Assembly: GCA_940671915.1 (NCBI GenBank)
Contig: CALNVZ010002974.1
Span: 18,253,831 to 18,317,830, forward strand
Direction of reading: 5' to 3'
From: Paracentrotus lividus
Taxonomy: Eukaryota; Echinodermata; Echinoidea; Camarodonta; Echinidae
DNA length: 64,000 nt
Made by a program: the position numbers and the translations under genes. The first letter of the stretch is position 1. Each line of letters starts with the position of its first letter. Positions 11,484 to 23,705 of the stretch are shown here, piece by piece. The notes below the pieces were generated by a model. That model worked only from the letters and a program-made list of their open reading frames with translations. It made no database searches and was not told the origin of the DNA.

Positions 11484-12159
11484 TTAACCCTAATTCATCG
11501 CGAATGCGATGAAAATCGACACACATGTCACCCATGAGTAATAAACAGAATCGTATATTTGATTGTTCAAAAATTGTTCAACTTTATTTTTAATTAAATA
11601 ATTATGCTGATTTATGCATGGAATCATACTTTTTGCTCTAATTCACTCAATATAGCTCCTAGAATGCTCATATTTGGTGTGAATGTTCTTTATAGCATTC
11701 CTGTTAATTGTACTTGAAAAAAATCTGGAATCCAAATCAATTTCTTATGTATTTTATTGTTTTTTAATTTCTTATGTATTTCTTTGTTTTTTCAACCTTT
11801 TTATTTTCATTGTTTTTTTCGTTGGAAATTGTCAGCGACATTATTTTGGTCATAAATAGCAGCAAATCAAATGACTGTTTTAGATAAAAGCAAAATTAAT
11901 CACTCAGACAATTTGCATTGACTTTGTACATGAAATCACGTTTTAGAGCAATTTTGGGTCTGACGCACGGGTACAAAATTATGCGTAACTCGCGAACTGA
12001 GTACCCAGGCGTCGCAAATTTGGGCTAAAAGATGCGCGAGACTTCAAGAAAAAAAGTCATAAAAAATCGCGGCCACAGCTTCCCACGTTAAAAATTTATC
12101 GCAAAAAATGTTGAGGGGGGGCCTTTTAGGCTCCCCCCCCCCAGTCCAATTAGGGTTAA
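11484..12159. mobile_element. TTAA-flanked piggyBac-like MITE, copy A (668 bp)
   Basis: The element is bounded by TTAA at 11,484-11,487 and 12,156-12,159. The ends read CCCTAATTCATCGCG (left) and CCAGTCCAATTAGGG (right), so the outer CCCTAA is inverted. Near the right end lie GGGGGGGCCTTTTAGG and a C-run. The interior matches the element at 44,865-45,628 in the opposite orientation (shared words: CAAATTTGGGCTAAAAG, CGGGTACAAAATTATGCGTA, TTTTAGAGCAATTTTGGGTC and their complements). No transposase frame remains. TTAA target and CCCTAA ends are typical of piggyBac elements. Confidence 0.85.
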
Positions 12160-12326
12160 AGCTGCCCTTGACAAAAGCCAATCTTTCCACCATTAATTCA
12201 GCATCACCAGATATGAATATTGATGTTACTTTAAAAAAATTAGCTTTGAAAAATCGACCAACAAAGTAAAGAGAGAGTTCTCTAGAAATTAATTTTGTCC
12301 ACTAATTCAGGATTGCCCACAACTAT

Positions 12327-12915
12327 TTAAAAGGGACCAATACCCAAGGAAATAATCACTTTTAAAGAGCAAAATTAAACGAGCAATTTAAGAAAAGTTT
12401 CATCATAATCGGTAATATCAACTAAGAGAATTATGGAAGTTTGAAAAGTCTCTTTGTACCTTCTATGGGGATCCTCAAAAGGGCAACATCGGCTTCAAAA
12501 TGGACAACTCTTCAATTGTTTTGTACACAATTTTTCAAATTTTTCCCCATTTTCTTTCAAAATATTTCTTATTTACAGTACTTCTGAGCTCAAAATATAT
12601 CATGGGAAAACATATTTCACTCAACATAATTATGTTGAGCTCAGAAGAAGGGTCATATATATTTTGAAAGAAAATAGGGGCAAATCTGAAAAAAATGGTG
12701 TGTTCAAAACAAATGGAGAGTTGTCCATAAAATCGGCCATTTTGAGGCCGATGTTGCCAATTTGAGGATCACCGTAGAAGGTACAAGAGACTTTTCAAAC
12801 TTCCATAACTCTCTTATTTTATAACCGATTTTGACGAAACTTGTTTTAAATTGCTCCTCTACTTGTGCTCTTTCTTATAAAAGTGGTTATATCCTTGGGT
12901 ATTGGTTTCCTTTAA
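12327..12915. mobile_element. TTAA-flanked foldback element (about 580 bp)
   Basis: The two halves pair almost throughout. AAGGGACCAATACCCAAGG at the left (12,331) matches CCTTGGGTATTGGTTTCC at the right (ends 12,910). Inner pairs include AATTATGGAAGTTTGAAAAG with CTTTTCAAACTTCCATAA, and a closing hairpin CTTCTGAGCTC...GAGCTCAGAAG near 12,580-12,645. TTAA flanks both sides (12,327-12,330 and 12,912-12,915). A 103-codon frame across it is a by-product and resembles no transposase. Confidence 0.85.
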
Positions 12916-13410
12916 CTGGTTAGTAGGCCTATTAAATGGAAAAGTGTGAAAGTACTTATGTAAATTGTACACCAAAATCTGCTAAATTCCAGAAATTAAT
13001 AGAAGTTGAACATTTACCAGGGTTAAAAGGGGAAGAGAACCCAGTAGAATAATGGGATTTCAACTCCCCCCACCCCCCCCCCCCTTTCCCTGCCCCTTTC
13101 CCCACTGCATAGAGTATTGTACATGTACAGTAGTGTCTGTGCAAGTACATTGTGTACATTGTGTACTTGTACATTAGGGAACAGTTCGGGCCCCACTGAA
13201 ATTCCATCAGTGGAAACAGGGTGGCTGGAGTCAGGGTCTACAGGAAGGCTGTATGTCAGCAACAGGAAGAGAGCTCACAAAGCATTCACCAATTGTTGGC
13301 ATCATTCCATTCCCTCAACCACTATGAGTGGTTCGCAAGTCCACTTTCACACAAAAAAAATAGCTACATTGTACATACACTTTCACACACAAAATAGATA
13401 CCAAGGGTTC
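12916..13410. other. No supported gene; C-run
   Basis: Contains a C-rich stretch (about 13,064-13,103), TACATGTA words and overlapping short frames on both strands with no splice support. Confidence 0.45.
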
Positions 13411-13573
13411 TAGGAAAACTATTCCCCGACAATTAGGTTCCCCATGACAACTTCCCCTGCCAAAAATCTAATTCCTTAAACTCTTCACCTAACTCTAACC
13501 CTATTTCTGTGGGTGGTTGCCTCCGGGGGGTGGGGGGTAATTGAATGGGGGGGGGGGGGGGGGTAGTTGTCCT
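13411..13573. mobile_element. 'GGACAAyTACCCC' family element, copy 2
   Basis: The left part has AGGAAAACTATTCCCCGACAA, CCCATGACAACTTCCCC-type words. The middle has CACCTAACTCTAACCCTA (TTAGGG-like on the other strand). The right part ends GGGGGTAGTTGTCCTGA. A run of 19 G lies at about 13,545-13,563. Order and words match copies at 6.2 kb and 63.6 kb, although the left end is more diverged. Confidence 0.65.
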
Positions 13574-14190
13574 GATACGATACCAAGACAGTATACAACT
13601 GAAAAACTGAAACAGTATTACTAATGACGATTTTATAGTGAAACCTGCACAAACGCACTTGTATAAAAATGAAATGTAAATGTGGTGTACGAACTAAAAA
13701 AACAGGATGTAGGCCTACATATGGGTAAGAAAGAGGACCCTTTTGTGTGAATGTATCCACTACATTGTGTAGGCCAAAATGTAAAGTTCTCTAGGCCCTA
13801 TGAGTACAATAGTATTTTCTGTTTATTTGTTAAAGTTTTTTTAACAGCACTGATACATGTAGTTTCTACATGATTTTACAAGAAATGTGCCCGCACATCG
13901 TATGCCCTGAACATTTTTCAAAGATTCTTTAAATACAAACCTCTTCAGAGTTTCCACATGAATTTGCCTGTGTCTAAACAGACCATTACTCCTCAAACAC
14001 GATATCAAAGATTGTACCCCCTTTACGCTTTCCGTTGAGTTTTCCTATACAAGAAGAAGCCATGAGAGTTCAGGAACCCCAGGTTTTGCATAAACTCTAA
14101 AGTTTATCTAAAAAACTGTACATGTCGATCTTCGGGGAACTTCAGAATGACTCAACAGATGTTTCTAGACTTCTGGCAATATACAGCTAT
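13574..14190. other. No recognisable feature
   Basis: Unique-looking AT-rich sequence. No exon or repeat could be supported on either strand. Confidence 0.45.
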
Positions 14191-15445
14191 TAGTCAGGCA
14201 GCTAGCTCATGATTGGTTAGCTGAACGAGGTACCACTAGTAAAGTATTGGAATATATGGGAAGAATCCACATTTACTAACCCAACGTCTGGCAGTGCATC
14301 TCTGCTGCATTAGGTCCTACAGCCGGGGGCGTCCAAAATGAGTGCCCATTTTACAAAAAATTCTATTTTGAATAAAAATAGCAGAATTCATTTTCTAAAC
14401 ACACTAACTTTGATGTCAAAAATAAGAGATTACATTGTCTTAACGCTTGTGTCATTTGAAATCAGACTGAAATCGAAAACAGTGAAAGTTTTGATGAAGA
14501 AATGTTTTTTTCTCACTTTTTTTACGCAAATATTTTTTGTTCCTTTTTTCAATAATTTTTAATAAATAGTTGTATAAAACATTGATGTTTGTAACTTTTC
14601 TAAAAACTACCTACGTGCATGTGAATGATGCTGTAAAAGAAGGGAGTTATATCTTATTCCGATAAAGAATTATGATGAGTTAAAGTCAGGAACGCATAAT
14701 AGACAAAAATCAACAATTTGCCCCGTGACCGAGAATCACACAATACCCGCACGTGTATTATGAAAACTGATTGTATGCGATGGCTGTGAGTAGGCAAACA
14801 AAAGTGCCAAAAATGCGGAACATTTCGATACTTGTTTTGTCTGCTAAAAGCTATCGCATGTTATCGGCCTTTCCTTATACACGTACGGGTATGGGATTCT
14901 TCTTCGATACGGGGCAAATTGTTGATTTTTGTCTATATTGCGTTCCTGACTTTAGCTCATCATAATTCTTTCGGAATAAGATATAACTCCCTCTTTTTAC
15001 AGCATCATTCACATGCATGTAGGTAGTTTTTAGAAAAGTTACAAACATCAATGTTTTATACAACTATTTATAAAAATTATTGAAAAAAGGAACAAAAATA
15101 TTTGCGTAAAAAAAGTGAGAAAAAAACATTTCTTCATCAAAACTTTCACTGTTTTCGATTTCAGTCTGATTTCAAAATGACACAAGCGTTAAGACAATGT
15201 AATACTCTTTATTTTGACATCAAAGTTAGTGGTGTTTAGAAAATGAATTCTGCTATTTTTATTCAAAATAGAATTTTTGTAAAATGGGCACTCATTTTGG
15301 ACGCCCCCGGCTGTAGGGACCTAATGCAGCAGAGATGCACTGCCAGACGTTGGGTTTAGTAATGTGGGATTCTTCCCCATATATTCCAATACTTTACTAG
15401 TGGTACCTCGTTCAGCTAACCAATCATGAGCTAGCTGCCTGACTA
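14191..15445. mobile_element. 1.25 kb near-perfect palindrome (foldback element)
   Basis: The left arm (14,191 to about 14,800) and right arm (about 14,835-15,445) are reverse complements with few mismatches. TAGTCAGGCAGCTAGCTCAT at the left end matches ATGAGCTAGCTGCCTGACTA at the right. Pairing runs through ACTAGTAAAGTATTGG, the GCCGGGGGCGTCCAAAATGA stretch and AGACAAAAATCAACAATTTG. Only a few tens of bases near 14,795-14,825 form the loop. TA on both sides of GTCAGGCAGC...GCTGCCTGAC would fit a TA target site. The frames of 60-80 codons inside are mirror images of each other and code for nothing recognisable. Confidence 0.9.
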
Positions 15446-16309
15446 TATGTGTTCTGGAACTACATGTACACATAAGACAGTGAGCAAATGTTAAAAGCAT
15501 GATACAATTTGTAACATATACTGTACATATATCTACTGTAATTACCAGTTCATCTTGAGTCATTCGAAATGAGAAAGGTACCCTAAAATGTATGGTTTAA
15601 CTTCAAAGTAAAGAAACTAAGATTAATTAAAATTTAACAATTAATTTCAAATTGTGTTATAATCTGAATGAATTCTTTGTACCACACTGGTACATGAAGA
15701 CACTTCTATGTCTTTTTATTGAACAAAATTATATTGAGACATATTTGAAGTGCTTTTCCATAACTCCTCTACATGTACAGTGTATGTAGAATGTATAAAA
15801 ATCATCAAAAATATGAAGGGTTTGGAAAAACCAAAGGTTGAAAATATTGCCAGTAAGGTCACCTTTTTTATATTTCCATGGAGTCAATATTACTTACAAA
15901 AACAAACTGATAATTTACTGGTCACTAAGAAGTAGCTTAATCCTATAACCAAATAACATTTGCAAGACTCTGGCTTTTCATTTAGAAGAATCAGCAAATT
16001 GCTCATAAAGGTAAAGCCCTTCAGGATATGCGATCCTCATAACAAAGAGGCCTACATGTACCTGTATAACCTAAAAAAAAAAAAACCTAAACTATTTGAA
16101 ATTTGGCATACAGTAGGCCTACAGTACAATGTATGTATTAAAATATAAAAGTATGCAAGTTACAAAAAACTCTATTGATATATGAGGGAATTCTTAGATT
16201 TCTTGAAAGAAAATATGAAACTACGTACATGTAGACCCTGTAGTGCAAAAACATAAAAATGTGAAGTATACAGGTGTGAAGACAAACTCCATTTGAGCGG
16301 TAAATTCCA
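15446..16309. other. No recognisable feature
   Basis: AT-rich with scattered TACATGTA words. There are two short chance frames and no repeats or splice-bounded exons. Confidence 0.45.
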
Positions 16310-16505
16310 TTTATGGGTCTTTGACTCCCCCCCCCCCCAATTGATACCCCTGAAATGTTAAAAATCGGACAATGGTTATAGTTAACCCAACCCTAAACCT
16401 AAAATTAACCTTTGCCCTATATAACTCTAACCCTGACACTAACCATAGCCTAACTCTAACCCTCAAAGTATCAAGTTTGTCACGGGGCATCAAGGGCTCA
16501 TAAAC
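16310..16505. mobile_element. Small TIR element with CCCTAA-like interior
   Basis: The left end TTTATGGGTCTTTGA and right end TCAAGGGCTCATAAA are inverted repeats. Inside are a 12-base C-run and several CTAACCCTAA-like words (AACCCAACCCTAAACCTAAA; AACTCTAACCCTGACACTAA). It is non-coding. Confidence 0.6.
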
Positions 16506-19500
16506 GGAACTACCGCCACAAATGGAATTCGTCTTCCCACCCGTATGGTACATACTACGCAGCTTTACCTTTTTTTCTTTTTTTTTACGAAATGCGGCCC
16601 TACGGTCCCTGACAATTTCAAGACTCAAGGTGATGTACATGTAGTCTATTTTATAAGACACTGATTTAACTTCTTTTGATTTTCTAACATTAGTTTCACA
16701 TGTACTAATGGAATTTAAAAAGAATTACACAGTTCAGTAATTTTTTTAATATTGTGTACAAATTGGGAAGAATGATCAGTCAACCTCATATTACTGACGT
16801 CACACAACAAGTAAAATAACCTCAAAAAAGGAGAGCAAATATTTAACAAAAAAAGGTGAACTACATGTAAACCTCAAATACATTTCTTGAAAAAAGAAAG
16901 GTCTAAAATGTACAAGTCTGGATCTACAATGTATACACTGCAGGGCTCATACAGCAAGTATAAAACAGCCTGTATGGGCCAAGGAGTGAAATAGCCTACA
17001 TGTTTACGTACTCCAGGCTATAGAAAGGAAAATGATGAGAAGATAGTACCCTTGTAGCACAGTCTAGAGTGTAAAAGAGTTCTGGATTTTTTTTTTAAAG
17101 CAAAGCCAAATAACCCTTAAAATTAAAAAATTTTAAATCCTCTCCCGAAAGGCCAATAAAGCTACACATGAAGCGATAACAATTAAATTTCAGCTGTAAA
17201 ACACAGACAGAGACATTGATCTTATGACTGCCATCAATGCATGAGCGCTACTTTTGGCAGCTGATCACCTCATATGTATTTGTACTGGGTCATAAAGCCC
17301 CGACACGTTCTTGAGTGAATGTCCAAACAGAACTCATAACCTAGATAATTATCCAAGAAGTGACTACCTGAAATTGAAATTATTTCTAATTGTGTAGGCT
17401 GCACAAAGTCCATATTGAATAGAGTGATTGAGAAGATGGTAAATATTTCATCAACTAATACAGTGTATAATAATAGAGTAAATAATTAAATAGCTAGTGG
17501 GTCTAGCTTTTGGAATCCTATCCAGTGGACTTTAAGCAGTAAAGGCTTCCCAAAGGGCATGTACAGCTGTACATGTACACATTTACATGTATGCGTCTAT
17601 GTGTTACAAATGAAACTATTGTTTATTTATAACACTTTAGTCACGAAAAGCTGGGGCGAAAATGTTTCTGAACTGAATAAATAAACATTATCTCCGAACT
17701 AGGGTACACACAATTGGGCTGAGAAAGAGCAAAAAAGGGACAAATTGTATTGGACGGACTTTGATTGGGTGTGGATATTCCAAAACACAACAATGGAATC
17801 CCAATCTTGCATTCTTGTTGTACAGATTTTGACAAACTGTCACGCTCAGGCAGTCACCTGAAGCTCCAAATATGTTTTCAATTATACATGCACAGAAATT
17901 CCAACTTTCCCGCTTTTATTGGGATATCTCATGCCGAAACGACACTTTTGAAAAAATCTCCTACTCTCCCGCTTGAGTTTGAATTTCTCACACCCAAGCT
18001 GTATTTCTCCCTTTTTTCTAAACCCCTAGCTCCATTTTCCCCTTTTTCTGTCTGTATGCAGTCAATATTTCATGGGTGTTCATCTTTTGACAAATCGCGA
18101 CAAAAAGTTTACTGTGTATCAAAAATTAATTCAGGACACAGTGCCCTTTTGCTGTTATGACATTGAGACTCATCATTACAGGAGGTGCTCTGAAATTTCA
18201 ATTGTATTAGAGTAAATTCAGAATTGTTTATTGATGTAGGTTTCATGGCTTTAATTTGTCATTCAAGTGGAAATATAATTTTATAGAGGTTTTTTTTTCC
18301 AAAGAATAATACCGGTATTTGGAAAAAAATTTACATTTACACATTGTCTAAACAGTACCACAATGTAGGCTACATCCTTGTATGATACAAGTTTGTTTGT
18401 TTATTTCTTAATGAGAAAAAGTGGAACTGACTATTAAAGTTTGGATTCAAGATTTATTTAAGAAGAGGGGCTCTACAAATAGGGGGTTTAAAAATACTGA
18501 CCCAGCATAAATTCATGGGTGACAGATTTGATAACAGCCTCTCCCACTATACTACAATGAATAAAGACCATGAATATTGTGAAAAGGATGATCATCCAAT
18601 GTCATACAGTTCTGATTAGGCTACTGTGTTTGTTGTTTGCATGCATGAGCAAACAAGAGTTATGTCAACTTACAGTCTTTGTATCTTTAGATAATGTACA
18701 TGTACTTGTGGAATTATAATCTGCCTATTTTAGTAAGAAGATATCAAGCTTGGTATTCATAAAAAATATGGATATACAATGTAATATATTTTTTTTTACT
18801 ACAGAAGTCAGTCAAAAATACATATATTTCTTTTGAAAGAGGGAATTTTATTATTAAAGCTATCATCAGGCTATGAAAGTTAAATTTAAATCAGCCTTAA
18901 TAGTTTTGGATGCTTGCTGTCTTTAGGGGACAGCACTTTAGGGTGATAGAGTATTTGAAAGTTACATGAATAAAAACTTACAAATCAAATCATAAACTAG
19001 GGAGTGCATGTGTATGAAATATCCATCTAAAGCTCTTATTTACAATGCTGTAGCTCAACGAGCACTTAATTTGCAAAATATGCAATGTTGATATTTTAAA
19101 AGCTCACCTTTTCCCAGAAAAAAAGTCAGTCAAACTTCATACATGCATGAATCTATTCCCAGGGGAGTATACTGAAAGCTAATTTAGTGCTCAATTAGCA
19201 CCAATCAGTAAATAGGAATTCTAAAAGCTTACTTACATGTAATCAAAATATAAATTAAATGGGAGAAGCATGAATTTACATGTACAGTACCGCTGGATAG
19301 TTAATTATAGGAGGATCAGTTTTGAAGGCTCTGCTTGTGGTCAATTAATCTTTTCCAATGTCATGGAGCTTTTGTACTGTAATACAGCTATAATAAAGAG
19401 TAATTCATTAATCATTTTAACTATCATCATTTATTCTCTTTGTATTTGGTCAATTATTTTGAAAAACATAATGACACTTAAATAATTCCAATGTCATGGA

Positions 19501-21377
19501 GCGTAAATGTTGGAAAACATAGTTACTGGGAAAATGTATGTACATGTATGTATTTTTTATTACTGAACTATGATTATTATCATTATTACATGGTAGTTAC
19601 TTGTATTAGCTATTTATCAGCTACTCAGTTCAAGATCAAAAACAAAACTGATACTTCATTTACATGAACAGATTGTATATTTGGAATTCTCCACATACCC
19701 AGAATTAAAAGGAGTAATTTCTTCTCTTTTTTTTTCTTCTTTTTTTTTCGTTCTATTATTTACATTTTAGGCCTACATATTTATTCATTTTTTTGTTGCA
19801 AATCAATGAGAAATGGAAATCATCAAATTGTGCAGCCAAGTACAAATATGTGCATTTAATATAAAACTAGAATATTGTGTCCACATATACAGTGTTTGAA
19901 GAGTAAGTAAATAATGTGTAGGTGTACATATTTTGAGAGACATCATTGCCATATAATATTGTTTACTTTTTAAAGTATCTTTCAAAAGATACATGTATTT
20001 CAAGCGTAAATATAGTACATATCAATGGGCTTTGAGGGATTGAGACAAAACAAACCAGTACATACATTTATCCAATATTCATCATTTATTTCTGGCACAG
20101 GTTCAGGCATTTTAAACAGCAGGCAGTATGTACTTTATACATCTAGGAACACATTGATGTTATCACACACATGCTAAAGATTCACAGTCAGAAAGTAATT
20201 CTTGTTTACCGCTTACCGTTTGTTTCGGCCCCTCCCCAAAGTTAGGCTTACCCCCCCCCCCCCTCCCCGCCTTCAACGCTAGTTCCCCGTAGAGGACTTT
20301 TGCCTATAATTAGAGCATATACAGGGGTGGGGGGAGGGGTCAATAAATATTTGATGTTTCCTTCCAGTATTTTTCAATGTCCATTGTACATGTCAATCTT
20401 ACATAACGCATGAGAAATATTGACATATAATTTACATTCTGGTTTACATAATTCTTAAGTCATGAATCAAGATGATCCTTGAAGGATCATGTTTACATTG
20501 TGTAGAAGAATAAGATCTTGGGATGAGCTTAATAACCTGGAGACAAACTGATTCAGCTACATGTCACACATTTCCCATAGAAGTCAGCCCGAATATATTC
20601 AGGCTCAGTACTCAATGGGTTAAACATGACTTGAATGTATATGACAGGTTGTTTCACTTTTTTAATATTAAGAAGAACATAGGTCACTATATAACCATAT
20701 TTTCCCTGCTTACAAGAACTCTGCATTCCCTTTAAGTAATCATACACACATTGTACACAGACTAGGAAGGAAGTTAGAAACCACAACGTATAATATCCAA
20801 ATAACGTGTAGGCCTATATATGTATTGATGTGAAATTAAAGGATTTCCTCTGTCTTTTATGCACTATACATGTACACACCTCTCTCTCTTCTCATCCCTC
20901 CGCTTCAAATCAGAGATCATCTGACCCGCATGTGATAAAATCATTCATTGGCTCGACCAAAAATTGTACTGAAGAAAAAACAATATTTATACTATAATAT
21001 ACCACTAAACACTTCTGAATGCTCTAGCCCCCCCCCCCCCCACACCCACGTCTCTCTCTCTCCGCGCGCCGCGCCCACGACCCCCCCCGGGAGGTGGATC
21101 GCTTCTAAGAGTTCAAATATTTTCCACCGAACACAACCTCCAATAATAAAGATTTTAGATCTTTTTCTGTTGTACTTCAACTTCTTCAAGAATTCATGTA
21201 CCTTAATTACCCGGATTTAATATATTTTTATAGTACCAGCCATTTGTTGAGTAATATTGCACCCACTATAATAAATTTCTGCATATATTTTACAGTTGAA
21301 AAAAAAACCAACCCCTTCAACATCTCTTTCTCTCTCTCTCTCTTTATCTCTCTCTCTCTCTACACACATTGTCTAGT
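16506..21377. other. Long stretch without supported genes
   Basis: Mostly AT-rich DNA. Features seen: a duplicate TTCCAATGTCATGGAGC at about 19,356 and 19,487; a C-rich/G-rich pair (about 20,250-20,275 and 20,322-20,340) that could fold; a single piggyBac-like end at about 20,583-20,625 (CAGCCCGAATATATTCAGGC, then CTCAATGGGTTAA); a C-run at about 21,029-21,041 followed by CTCTCTC; and CpG-rich CGCGCGCCGCGCC near 21,062. The 131-codon frame at 17,765-18,160 has no family likeness. Confidence 0.45.
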
Positions 21378-22216
21378 CTTGCCCAACGAACGTAGAGGGC
21401 GACAACAGCTTCGCGTGTTGCTCTAAGGAAGGCCAACTGCCTACGCGCATTCAGCTGACATTCGCGCACAGTTTTGTAGGCATGCCAACAAAACCAAACG
21501 CAGATTCAATACTATGACAAATTGAACGCAATTTGAAGACAAAATTAATCATTATAGCAAGTTGTGAAGCAAATTAGTCATTAAAAAAATAGATTATGTG
21601 AGATCTGATTATAAACAAAATAAATTTAAATTTTAAAACTTATAAATGACATTTTAACAATCTCCAATCTTTATCAAGTAATACTTTGTTGTTATCAGCG
21701 ATTTTACCAGGTTGCTACTTTCAGATGGTTTTTTCCAAGACGTTTTTGTGACCCTCGCGTTGCATTTCAGGATTGTCCCAGGCCGCCCAAAGTCTAGCTC
21801 AGCTGTTCGCTGTGCTCAACTTGTACTGGTCGCGTAGCCAGCGCGTATAGCTTGCTTGCTAAAGGCGGCAGTGCAGCTAAGACGCTTTGACCACTAGCTC
21901 AGTTGATGTGCTGTCCTTGCCATTAGCTTTATTTTTGTTTTTTAAATACAAAATGCATCTTAATTTTTTATATTTTTTCACATTAAAAAAATATATAGTG
22001 GTAGTTTAAATAAATTACTACATAAAATAGGATTGGATATAATTATCAAATAAATAGATAAATTACAAAAATCAGTATTCTTGTCCTTCGTCAAATCTAC
22101 AAATACTGTCACGGCCGCCCAAAGTTTTTTCTTGGTCACAAAAAATCAGCGGAGTTGGCCTTCCTTAGAGCAACTGGCGAAGCTGTTGACGCCCTCAACG
22201 TTCGTTGGTCTTGCTT
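21378..22216. mobile_element. TIR element of about 840 bp with 65-bp ends
   Basis: The left end (CCAACGAACGTAGAGGGCGA ... TCTAAGGAAGGCCAACTGCC, to about 21,442) is the reverse complement of the right end (GAGTTGGCCTTCCTTAGAGC ... CCCTCAACGTTCGTTGG, from about 22,152). The interior is AT-rich and has two copies of GGCCGCCCAAAG (about 21,781 and 22,112). No transposase. It is a non-autonomous DNA transposon of unknown superfamily. Confidence 0.75.
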
Positions 22217-22473
22217 TTCCAGTGATGCCCATGTTGTTGTTGTTCCTTGTGGGTCTTTTCCACAACCAATAGTTTCTGAAGTGTTCTCTCAATATTATGT
22301 GTGCTGGTGGGTAGAGGTTGATGTTGGAAATGAAGCGCACCAAAGATGACTTAATGATGGCTCTCATTTGGGATGATAGGTCAGGGATGGCGCCCGCAAG
22401 AAGATGATTATCATTGCATTTTAAATCTTGATTAACACCTTGCTTGTCAAGTTCTGTTTTTGTATCAAATGCC

Positions 22474-22570
22474 TCACTTTTTTCCCTCTCTCTCTCTCTC
22501 CAACGGCAACACTCTTCAGTCAGATCGATATCTGTCTCTCTCTGTCTCTCTCTCTCTCTGTCTTTCTCTT
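22474..22570. repeat. CT microsatellite
   Basis: Two blocks of CTCTCTCT with GTCTCT variants, interrupted at about 22,500-22,530 by unique sequence. Simple repeat. Confidence 0.9.
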
Positions 22571-22685
22571 ACAACATCTTTGTCAACATGACTGAAATTG
22601 TCATCTCTTGTTGTAACATTTGATAGTTAAGCATAAGAAATAATTCACATACACAAGCCACCGGGACAAGCCACAACAGACTACG

Positions 22686-22835
22686 ATGTCCAATGTTTCC
22701 ACACAGAACCAGTCCCAGCTCCAGCGGCCTAGCGGGCGGACACGGAACGCTGTGACTACCGCGGGAAACACCGGGGGCGATCCAACGTCAAGTCATGGTC
22801 ACGAGACGAGCCGAGAGAGAATGAATGAATCTTGA
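22686..22835 (+). CDS. Candidate 49-codon reading frame in a CpG-richer patch
   Basis: An ATG-to-TGA frame of 49 codons begins MSNVSTQNQSQLQRPSGRTR and ends SRERMNES. It lies in a patch of about 170 bp with markedly higher GC and CpG than its surroundings. The peptide is polar, Q/S/T-rich at its start and looks disordered. It could be a first coding exon, a small protein or an upstream frame in a promoter. It could equally be chance in a GC-rich repeat. I see no downstream exon on the plus strand that would continue it and I recognise no family. Confidence 0.25.
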   Translation: MSNVSTQNQSQLQRPSGRTRNAVTTAGNTGGDPTSSHGHETSRERMNES

Positions 22836-23329
22836 TATTGAGTGAAACATATACAAGCACCCTTACAACATTCATTATAAACAACCATATGGAATAATAC
22901 TACTTACAGAAATTTATAGTTGAATATGACTAGGATGTAATAAACTCACGTATTATGCCCAAGGAGTTCAAATAATAAACTTTTAGCAAAGTTTCTACAA
23001 GTTTCACAGAAACTTTTAGCCATAGCACAGTACGATCCATAATAAACAACGTACGGCGCGCGCGATCGAGCTACGGACACACGGACACCCGCAAGAGCGA
23101 CAGTTGGTGTGGGGTGCACAGAATTAGAGGCTGTTGCAGGGGGGGGGGGGTGGGGATCCAGGGAAAGGGGGGGACGCCTCTATGTATATAGGCTTTGCAG
23201 TACAAATAGGACGAATAATGATTTTCAAGAATGGGGACGTAAACATATCTCAACATAATTAATTGGCCACCTCCTAAACTTAAAAATTACAAGCCTCTCT
23301 GTAGGCCTATATGTTGCTATTAGCCGCTC
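22836..23329. other. No supported gene; G-run and CpG-rich spot
   Basis: Contains GTACGGCGCGCGCGATCGAG at about 23,051 and a G-run at about 23,139-23,151. No exon evident. Confidence 0.4.
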
Positions 23330-23705
23330 AGCGCTCAACACTAACATTTTTTAGGAGTTGCCCTGATGGGCAACCAAATTTTCAATTTTCCTCAAAAATG
23401 GTTGCCCGAATGAAAAATCTGGTTGCCCTGCCAAATAAACAAAAATGAAGACAATATTGAAGATTTGATTTTTATGTAAAAAAAAATTACATAAAATGTG
23501 ATTTACAATGAACTCGAATGTAACCTTACAGGGTCAAAAGTCCAATACATTTAGTCCGTCATATGTAAGCCCTTACATTAGTCTCGAGAAAAAAATGTGG
23601 TTGCCCAGTTCGGGCAACTACTTTGATAATTTCTTCCAAATTTGGTTGCCCGAGGGTCAAATCTGGTTGCCCCGGGCAAAGGGGCACATGCTAATGTTGA
23701 GCTAA
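23330..23705. mobile_element. TIR element with repeated GGTTGCCC word
   Basis: The ends GCTCAACACTAACATTTTTT (left, about 23,334) and ATGCTAATGTTGAGC (right, ends about 23,702) are inverted repeats. Inside, GGTTGCCC or its complement appears repeatedly (about 23,356, 23,371, 23,400, 23,421, 23,600, 23,613, 23,644 and 23,665), partly as GGTTGCCCAGTTCGGGCAAC, which can fold. It is non-coding. The organisation is the same as in other word-bearing elements here. Confidence 0.7.

Noticed and set aside
14338..15563. Short frames inside the palindrome as a transposase
   Set aside because: They are mirror translations of the two arms, under 80 codons each, without catalytic motifs.
17765..18160. 131-codon plus-strand frame
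   Set aside because: Composition resembles translated AT-rich DNA, with no motifs, no splice sites and no family likeness.
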